NCBI GenBank assembly: GCA_002361775.1
Contig: DETV01000019.1
Location: 1 to 10,570, forward strand
Direction of reading: 5' to 3'
Origin: Eubacterium sp. UBA3279
GTDB lineage: Bacteria > Bacillota > Clostridia > Lachnospirales > Lachnospiraceae
DNA length: 10,570 bases
The notes under the pieces are model-generated. The model had not been told where the DNA came from. It saw only the letters and a program-made list of their open reading frames with translations, and did not search any database. The position numbers and the translations under genes were made by a program. This document shows, piece by piece, positions 6,128 through 10,570 of this stretch (positions are counted from its first letter, which is position 1; each line of letters begins with the position of its first letter).

Positions 6128-6346
6128 TCATATCCGATCAATTCTATAAAAAGTAAATACATCAATGATGGGACCTCCAAGAAACATACAGATCAAAGTA
6201 CCGATTTTGATGTAACTTTTGTCGGTGAAAAGAAGAGCAATGATGATTAAAAAACAAACCAACATATGAGTCATGCCGTGACTCCAGGATAAGGCAGACG
6301 GCCAGGGAACAGTTCGGAAAATCCCCCTATAAGATTTTGCAATCAT
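6128..6346 (-). pseudogene. Probable remnant of a YczE/YitT-like membrane protein gene
   Basis: The minus-strand frame encodes 72 residues resembling the middle of YczE/YyaS-type integral membrane proteins. A VPWPSAL segment resembles the family's SPWdvl element, SHGMTHMLVCFLIIIALL resembles a GtasxxVxxxLxxIa helix, and IKIGTLICMFLGGPIIDVF closely matches the IGIGTxxNMxxiGxxiDxF signature. Family members are about 200 residues, so both ends are missing: a TAA lies directly before the first ATG (6350-6352) and the frame stops soon after the signature. No ribosome site precedes the ATG. A different minus frame stays open from about 6192 to 6052 and might be the frameshifted continuation, but it shows no recognisable similarity. 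The call rests on motif recall, so an unrelated chance frame remains possible. The kinase promoter lies just beside the remnant. Confidence 0.42.
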
Positions 6347-6354
6347 CGCTTATA

Positions 6355-6384
6355 TTGACACAATTGAAGGACCTGTAGTATTAT
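6355..6384 (+). promoter_or_regulatory. Sigma-A-type promoter of the hybrid histidine kinase
   Basis: A perfect -35 TTGACA (6355-6360) and a -10 TATTAT (6379-6384) are separated by 18 bases. Transcription from about 6391 would give a leader of about 160 bases before the kinase start at 6550. The leader contains a possible GGCAG/CTGCC pairing (about 6489-6520), but I recognise no known riboswitch in it. Confidence 0.6.
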
Positions 6385-6549
6385 AAGAGCAGATATTACC
6401 GCTTTTTATAATGGCACTATTAAGTATACGGGGCAAGACAGAACGATACTGACATTTTGGAGCAGATGTCTCAAAGGGAGCTGTTCCAGGCAGGAACCTG
6501 TAAATGCAATGATAGCTGCCGCGAAGTGATCTATATAGGAGATAAGTAT

Positions 6550-9129
6550 ATGGCTGATTCAAGGAAGAATTTTAAGCGGATTGATGAACGTGTGCCGGTT
6601 ATCAGAGGACAGGAACAGCATAATGATATGCAGAGCGTTCAGAATCTGGAAACCATCATCAATGAGGGCCTTCGGGTTGCTCTGATGGAGGAGACTCCGG
6701 ATCAATCGCTGGAAGTGTTCCTGGAATATCTTGGTAAGGCACTGAACGTAGAACGAACCTATATATTTGAACAGAACGAATTCGGCGGCGATGACAACAC
6801 TTATGAGTGGGTTGCTGATGGAGTGGAGCCGGAAAAGGATAATCTTCAAAATATTCCACCGGAGGTATGCGCAGACTGGTATCAGAATTTCAACATTGGC
6901 AAACATATCATTATTGAAAGGCTGGAGGATATCCGTGAGACCTCCCCTCTTCAATATGAAATTCTGAGGGAACAAAACATCCATTCTCTCGTGGTTGTTC
7001 CACTTTATGATGGTGAAAAGCTTATCGGTTTTTATGGTGTGGATAATCCGTCCGTGAAGTCAATGGAATATGCTACGAATATGCTTCAAACTGCAGCATA
7101 CTTTATAGTGTCTTCCCTGAAACGGCGGAATTTGGTTCGTGAGCTTCAAAAGAGGAGTTATAATGTTCTTCAGACTCTCAGTGTGGATTATCTGGAAATC
7201 TATGAAGTGAATTTTGATACAGACGAATGTACGATATACCGGGACAGCGAGCGGATGCGTAATGATTATTCCATCGATTTCAGGGACGGTTATCAGACGG
7301 CTATGGAGCAGTATATTTCCCGATATGTAATACCCCGGGATCAGGAGCGGCTCCGTACTGTAACCCAAAAAAACTATGTATTGGACCGGCTCAGAGCCGG
7401 GAAAAAGTTCTACGTCCGGTATCAGGTGGAAGACAGTGTATATGGATTAAAACATCTGGAACTTCATTTTTCTGCAACAGAGAAAGAAAATTGTGTGATT
7501 TTTGCCCAACGGGATGTTAATGCCGTAGTGGAACAAGAAGAAAAGTATAAGCTGGAGACGCGGCAGAGTCTGGAGAATATTCTGGAGGGAGCCAGAATGG
7601 GTATTTGGACGATCGAGCTGGAAGATGGCTGTCAGCCGAGAATGTATGCGGATCGGACCATGCGGGACCTTCTGGGGGTGTCAGACGAAATCGAGCCGGA
7701 AAAGTGCTATCAGAGCTGGTTTGATAACATTGGACCGGACTATGTGGAGATGGTGCAGGAAGCAGTTCGAGAGATTATAGAAATCGGGCGCTCCGAGGTG
7801 ATTTACCCCTGGGAACATCCCCAGCTTGGGAAAATTTATGTTCGCTGTGGCGGTGTGCCGGATAAAACATTCAAAAAACCCGGAATCTGCCTGAACGGAT
7901 ACCATCAGGATATCACAGAGATCGTGGTGGCAAGGAAGAAACAGGAGCAGGCTATCATGGAGCTGCTGGAGAAGGTCAGACGTGCAAATTCGGCAAAAAG
8001 TGAATTTCTTTCCCATATGTCTCATGATCTGCGCACGCCCATTAACGGAATTCTGGGAATGCTGTCTATCATGGAAAAATGCCAGGATTCCCCGGAGCAG
8101 CAGAATGATTGCCGCAGGAAGATCCGCATGTCCACGGAGTATTTGCTGTCCCTGGTAAACGATGTGCTTCGGATCAGTAAGCTGGAAAGCGGAAGGCTGG
8201 AAGACGTGAGGGAACCATTTGATCTTCATGATCTATTAGAAAACTGTATTGCGATTTTGTCCGCCCAGGCGGAGGAAAAGGAAATCCAACTGGTACTGGA
8301 GGAATCTGTCCTGCAGCATAGGAGACTGATCGGAAACCCGATATATTTGAAACAAATCCTGATGAATATCATGGATAACGCCCTTAAATATAACCGCACC
8401 CATGGTTCTGTATTTGTTCGGGTAAAGGAAATCTCCTGTCAGGACGAAATTGCGAACTACAGGTTTGTGATTGAAGATACCGGAATTGGCATCGGGGAAG
8501 ACTTTAAAAATCATATTTTTGAACTGTTTACCCAGGAGAGCCAAAATGCAAGAACCAACTATAATGGTGTGGGGCTTGGTATGCCCACCGTGAAGAAGCT
8601 GGTGGATCAGATGAATGGAACTATTGAGTTAGACAGCCAGCTTGGAAAAGGAAGCGTGTTTCAGATCCTCCTGCCCCTTCATATCGATGCGGCGCAGAAT
8701 GAACCGACGGATGCAGAACAAGATATACAGGATCCTATTGCCGAACTGCAGGTTCTTTTGGTTGAGGATAATGAGATCAACTGTGAGATCGTGGAATTCC
8801 TCCTTAAGGATGAAGGTGCTCATGTAGTGACTGCGAATGACGGAAAAGTTGCTGTGGATACGTTCAAGGCATCCCCTCCGGGAACATTTGACTGTATTCT
8901 TATGGATCTGATGATGCCGGTTATGAGCGGATATGAGGCAACTCGCGTGATTCGCAGCCTGAATCGGCCGGACGCAAAGACTGTGCCTATTATCGCACTG
9001 TCAGCTAACGCATTTGAAGAGGATGTCGCAATGGCAAAGGATGCCGGAATGAACGAACATTTGGCGAAACCGGTAGAGATCCAAAAAATGCTTCGGATTA
9101 TGAATCGCTTATGCCGACGCGAGCCATAA
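6550..9129 (+). CDS. Soluble hybrid sensor histidine kinase/response regulator (GAF-PAS-HisKA-HATPase-REC)
   Basis: Start at 6550 (859 aa, MADSRKNFKR) follows AGGAG by 8 bases; an extension from TTG 6457 lacks a ribosome site. There are no membrane segments or signal peptide, so it senses a cytoplasmic signal. Domains: GAF about 35-190 (SLVVVPLYDGEKLIGFYGVDN); a PAS-like region about 205-325 (DYLEIYEVNFDTDECTIYR); a PAS domain about 340-460 ending GYHQDITEI; HisKA with phospho-accepting His492 (SHMSHDLRTP); HATPase with N-box Asn610, DTGIGIG (643-649) and GVGLGMP (673-679); and a C-terminal receiver with acidic Glu739/Asp740, phospho-acceptor Asp786 (ILMDLMMP), Ser818 and Lys840. All catalytic residues are intact. 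As a hybrid it should pass phosphate from His492 to Asp786, and then either to an unlinked Hpt protein or use the receiver to tune itself. No regulator or Hpt gene is adjacent; the signal and output are unknown. Confidence 0.95.
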   Translation: MADSRKNFKRIDERVPVIRGQEQHNDMQSVQNLETIINEGLRVALMEETPDQSLEVFLEYLGKALNVERTYIFEQNEFGGDDNTYEWVADGVEPEKDNLQNIPPEVCADWYQNFNIGKHIIIERLEDIRETSPLQYEILREQNIHSLVVVPLYDGEKLIGFYGVDNPSVKSMEYATNMLQTAAYFIVSSLKRRNLVRELQKRSYNVLQTLSVDYLEIYEVNFDTDECTIYRDSERMRNDYSIDFRDGYQTAMEQYISRYVIPRDQERLRTVTQKNYVLDRLRAGKKFYVRYQVEDSVYGLKHLELHFSATEKENCVIFAQRDVNAVVEQEEKYKLETRQSLENILEGARMGIWTIELEDGCQPRMYADRTMRDLLGVSDEIEPEKCYQSWFDNIGPDYVEMVQEAVREIIEIGRSEVIYPWEHPQLGKIYVRCGGVPDKTFKKPGICLNGYHQDITEIVVARKKQEQAIMELLEKVRRANSAKSEFLSHMSHDLRTPINGILGMLSIMEKCQDSPEQQNDCRRKIRMSTEYLLSLVNDVLRISKLESGRLEDVREPFDLHDLLENCIAILSAQAEEKEIQLVLEESVLQHRRLIGNPIYLKQILMNIMDNALKYNRTHGSVFVRVKEISCQDEIANYRFVIEDTGIGIGEDFKNHIFELFTQESQNARTNYNGVGLGMPTVKKLVDQMNGTIELDSQLGKGSVFQILLPLHIDAAQNEPTDAEQDIQDPIAELQVLLVEDNEINCEIVEFLLKDEGAHVVTANDGKVAVDTFKASPPGTFDCILMDLMMPVMSGYEATRVIRSLNRPDAKTVPIIALSANAFEEDVAMAKDAGMNEHLAKPVEIQKMLRIMNRLCRREP

Positions 9130-9168
9130 ACAGGCACAGCAAGAACATTTCTGTAAGATAAAAAATAT

Positions 9169-9206
9169 AACGGGTACAGAGTTTTGAGAAATGCTCTGTA
9201 CCCGTT
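9169..9206. terminator. Bidirectional intrinsic terminator between the kinase and XRE genes
   Basis: AACGGGTACAGAG (9169-9181) is exactly complementary to CTCTGTACCCGTT (9194-9206), with a 12-base loop. A T-run follows on the plus strand, and the A-rich bases before it (about 9159-9168) become a T-rich tail on the minus strand. It can therefore stop both the kinase and the convergent XRE operon. Confidence 0.88.
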
Positions 9207-9251
9207 TTGCAAAGTTCTTTCCTATCATCCATCAGAATTGTGGTCCCCGCT

Positions 9252-9719
9252 TTACTCAGTTTTCCTTTCCAGACTAAGCATATAGCATTTGTAAGTTAAA
9301 TAGCTAATGGATGTCAGGAAAATTAAGATGTACGCGATATGATCTTTCAATGTTCTCAAATAAAAAGCAAAAAGAATGAATCCAACACTTTGCATCGCGA
9401 TTTTAAATCTTTGGTTTTCGAGTTTTCCCATCATAAATAAACAATAGCGAATCCCTATTACCGCCGGAGAAAACAGCAAAGCGACCATAAGCAAAAATAT
9501 GTGCTGCTTATTCGCTGCAAGTCTCTTTAATGTTTTTCTCTCGTTATTATCAATCTCCAAACATTGATACAACAGACTTAATGATGCTTCATCAGGTACG
9601 CTTTTCCCCAACTCCCATTTTGAAATAGTCTGCCTGGTAACATATACGGAATCTGCCAGTTGTTGCTGCGTCATTCCCTTTTTTATTCTCATCTCTTTGA
9701 TCATTTCCGAAATTTCCAT
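9252..9719 (-). CDS. XRE-family helix-turn-helix regulator with C-terminal membrane segments
   Basis: Start at 9719 (155 aa, MEISEMIKEM) is set by GGGGAGG 4 bases upstream, overlapping the stop of the preceding gene; longer in-frame starts lie inside that gene. Residues 5-60 are an XRE/Cro-CI DNA-binding domain, with the recognition helix in LADSVYVTRQTISKWELGKS and the usual VPDEASLSLL after it. Residues about 73-95, 108-123 and 127-145 are hydrophobic and probably cross the membrane, so the regulator would be membrane-tethered. Firmicutes contain many such HTH-plus-membrane proteins of unknown signal, some tied to cell-envelope stress or peptide antibiotics, but nothing here defines the ligand. 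It is the second gene of an operon with the 92-aa membrane protein and probably regulates that operon. Confidence 0.88.
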   Translation of the reverse strand: MEISEMIKEMRIKKGMTQQQLADSVYVTRQTISKWELGKSVPDEASLSLLYQCLEIDNNERKTLKRLAANKQHIFLLMVALLFSPAVIGIRYCLFMMGKLENQRFKIAMQSVGFILFAFYLRTLKDHIAYILIFLTSISYLTYKCYMLSLERKTE

Positions 9720-9729
9720 AGATCCTCCC

Positions 9730-10008
9730 CTATTTTCCATTGGTATCCAGAATCCTGCCGGCAGAAATAACAGTTCCAATACAAATTAAAGCGAAACTCC
9801 CATTCCATTTCTGCTGAAATAGAAATTGATATATACAGATAAAGACTAAAACAGTTATGACAGTCCACCCAAAAGCTTTTGGATGTCGTTTCGATACTTT
9901 TATCATGTACATTATAACTGGCGCTAATAACACCCCAGCTAATCCAAAGCAAACCACCCAAACCATCCCAAAGGTATACTTCTTATTTTTTTCTACAGAT
10001 TTCAACAT
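9730..10008 (-). CDS. Small membrane protein, 92 aa, first gene of the XRE operon
   Basis: ATG at 10008 follows GGAGG by 8 bases, a strong start. The 92-residue product has a basic N-terminus (KSVEKNKK) and three probable membrane helices: about 12-36, 46-64 and 70-86. No family motif is recognised. Its TAG stop overlaps the Shine-Dalgarno of the XRE gene, and the XRE ATG is 10 bases downstream, so the two are translationally linked. Since the XRE partner also has membrane segments, the two may form a complex at the membrane, for instance with the small protein as a signal partner or antagonist. That function is inference only. Confidence 0.8.
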   Translation of the reverse strand: MLKSVEKNKKYTFGMVWVVCFGLAGVLLAPVIMYMIKVSKRHPKAFGWTVITVLVFICIYQFLFQQKWNGSFALICIGTVISAGRILDTNGK

Positions 10009-10040
10009 GATTAAGACCTCCTACTTTATTTGATGTCTCC

Positions 10041-10069
10041 ATTTTAGGAAGTCTGTCTGAAAAAGTCAC
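10041..10069 (-). promoter_or_regulatory. Probable promoter of the membrane protein/XRE operon
   Basis: On the minus strand GTGACT (10064-10069) and TAAAAT (10041-10046) are separated by 17 bases, giving a leader of about 25 bases. The -35 matches the consensus at four positions. It lies inside the first copy of a direct repeat, so a factor bound there could control it. Confidence 0.45.
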
Positions 10070-10095
10070 GCAACACCTGTCAGAAACCGCGCAAC
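10053..10095. repeat. Degenerate tandem direct repeat overlapping the XRE operon promoter
   Basis: Copy 1 (10053-10074) and copy 2 (10077-10095) both begin CTGTC-T/A-GAAA and end CGCAAC; copy 2 is 3 bases shorter in its middle. They are two bases apart, cover the -35 region of the operon and are richer in GC than their surroundings. They could be binding sites for the XRE protein, but two degenerate copies may also be chance. Confidence 0.45.
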
Positions 10096-10134
10096 GGCTG
10101 CTGATCCGGCTGTTTTCTGCCACACTCTTTAGAT

Positions 10135-10570
10135 TTATTTTTTCGCAACAATCAGATACCGATGAATCGTTCCTTCAATTTTACCATCTTTATCGATCAT
10201 CTCTTGCATTTTTAATAATTGTTCAAAACACTTATCCACAGAAAAACCGGGGAACTCCCATTCTATGATATGGGCAAACCAAACAAACGCTCCTGCATCA
10301 TAGAATTTTATTGGGCGATACGCTTCCTCTGCTCGAACGATTTCAAATCCAGCATCTTCAAAATGTTTGCGCTGTTCTGTTAAATTTAAATGTGGAAATG
10401 GTTTAGGCGTCTTAGGTAATACCATTTCCACCAAGTCCCTATCATTGTCTTCACCTACCTGTTCCGTAATGAACAATCCATTTTGACGTAATAACCGAAA
10501 CAGCTCTCTCGCATCAAAACTACCATGCCTATTGATAATTAAATCAAATGATGTTGGGGTCAAAAGTCCC
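10135..10570 (-). CDS. Class I SAM-dependent methyltransferase, 3' part only (5' end outside window)
   Basis: The frame stays open to the right edge, so 144 C-terminal residues are visible; the TTG at 10561-10563 is internal, not a start. The fragment begins with SFDLIINRHGSFD, matching the post-motif IV segment of class I methyltransferases. It continues with RELFRLLRQNGLFITEQVG (the usual helix then LKpGGxFxTQQVG strand) and ends in strands GFEIVRAEEAYRPIKFYD and a C-terminal TIHRYLIVAKK. The SAM-binding glycine-rich motif I must lie in the missing part. Members of this group are often annotated simply as methyltransferase-domain proteins, and the substrate is unknown. It is transcribed in the same direction as the XRE operon but 126 bases upstream, where that operon has its own promoter, so it is probably a separate unit. 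Confidence 0.85.
   Translation of the reverse strand, partial: GLLTPTSFDLIINRHGSFDARELFRLLRQNGLFITEQVGEDNDRDLVEMVLPKTPKPFPHLNLTEQRKHFEDAGFEIVRAEEAYRPIKFYDAGAFVWFAHIIEWEFPGFSVDKCFEQLLKMQEMIDKDGKIEGTIHRYLIVAKK

Noticed and set aside
6052..6192. 46-codon minus-strand frame ending near the rubrerythrin terminator
   Set aside because: No start with a ribosome site and no recognised motif. It may be a frameshifted tail of the YczE-like remnant but cannot be supported.
6101..6250. 49-codon plus-strand frame
   Set aside because: No ribosome site, antisense to the better-supported membrane-protein remnant, and no recognisable sequence features.
6457..6549. TTG start extending the kinase by 31 residues
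   Set aside because: There is no Shine-Dalgarno at TTG 6457, while ATG 6550 has AGGAG at 8 bases.
6350..6562. 70-codon minus-strand frame just upstream of the YczE-like remnant
   Set aside because: It is in the same frame as the remnant but shows no membrane segments or family motif, lacks a ribosome site, and overlaps the kinase leader and start.

Overview
The window looks like chromosomal DNA of an anaerobic Firmicute, most likely a Lachnospiraceae-type gut clostridium. The signs are strong AGGAGG-type ribosome binding sites, moderate GC in most genes, a rubrerythrin, a ROK regulator beside a D-mannonate oxidoreductase/mannitol dehydrogenase-family gene, and a soluble GAF/PAS hybrid histidine kinase. 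The taxonomic call is inference from gene content. No tRNA, rRNA, CRISPR array, complete insertion sequence or attachment site was seen.

Left edge (1-1351): a conspicuously AT-rich segment with the 3' part of an SMC/ABC-like AAA ATPase gene, followed 20 bp later by a 92-codon gene of unknown function. The base composition and ATPase-plus-partner layout suggest a horizontally acquired, possibly defence-related module whose start lies outside the window. A bidirectional terminator (about 1359-1397) separates it from the next unit.

Sugar-acid unit (1400-4424): a ROK regulator (minus) is divergent from a 540-aa mannitol dehydrogenase-family oxidoreductase (plus). Their shared intergenic region holds a perfect 15-bp dyad (AGTTTA-TAC-TAAACT) that is a good candidate ROK operator. 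The regulator has lost most sugar-kinase active-site residues, so it should act only as a transcription factor.

Middle (4425-6549): a large imperfect palindrome lies between the dehydrogenase gene and a convergent maltose/galactoside O-acetyltransferase gene (minus). A divergent rubrerythrin gene (plus) follows, with a consensus -10, strong Shine-Dalgarno and strong terminator. The 646-bp stretch after it holds that terminator, a probable remnant of a YczE/YitT-like membrane protein gene (minus), and a good sigma-A promoter for the next gene.

Right half (6550-10570): an 859-aa cytoplasmic hybrid histidine kinase (GAF, PAS-like regions, HisKA, HATPase, REC) with no cognate regulator in view. 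A bidirectional terminator separates it from a convergent two-gene operon (minus) encoding a small three-helix membrane protein and an XRE regulator with its own membrane tail. The operon's promoter overlaps a degenerate direct repeat. The right edge holds the 3' part of a SAM-dependent methyltransferase gene (minus).

There is no fully convincing new system here. The best leads are the cut ATPase/92-aa pair, the candidate ROK operator, the 56-bp palindrome, the membrane-anchored XRE pair with its repeat, and a 30-codon ORF upstream of rubrerythrin.
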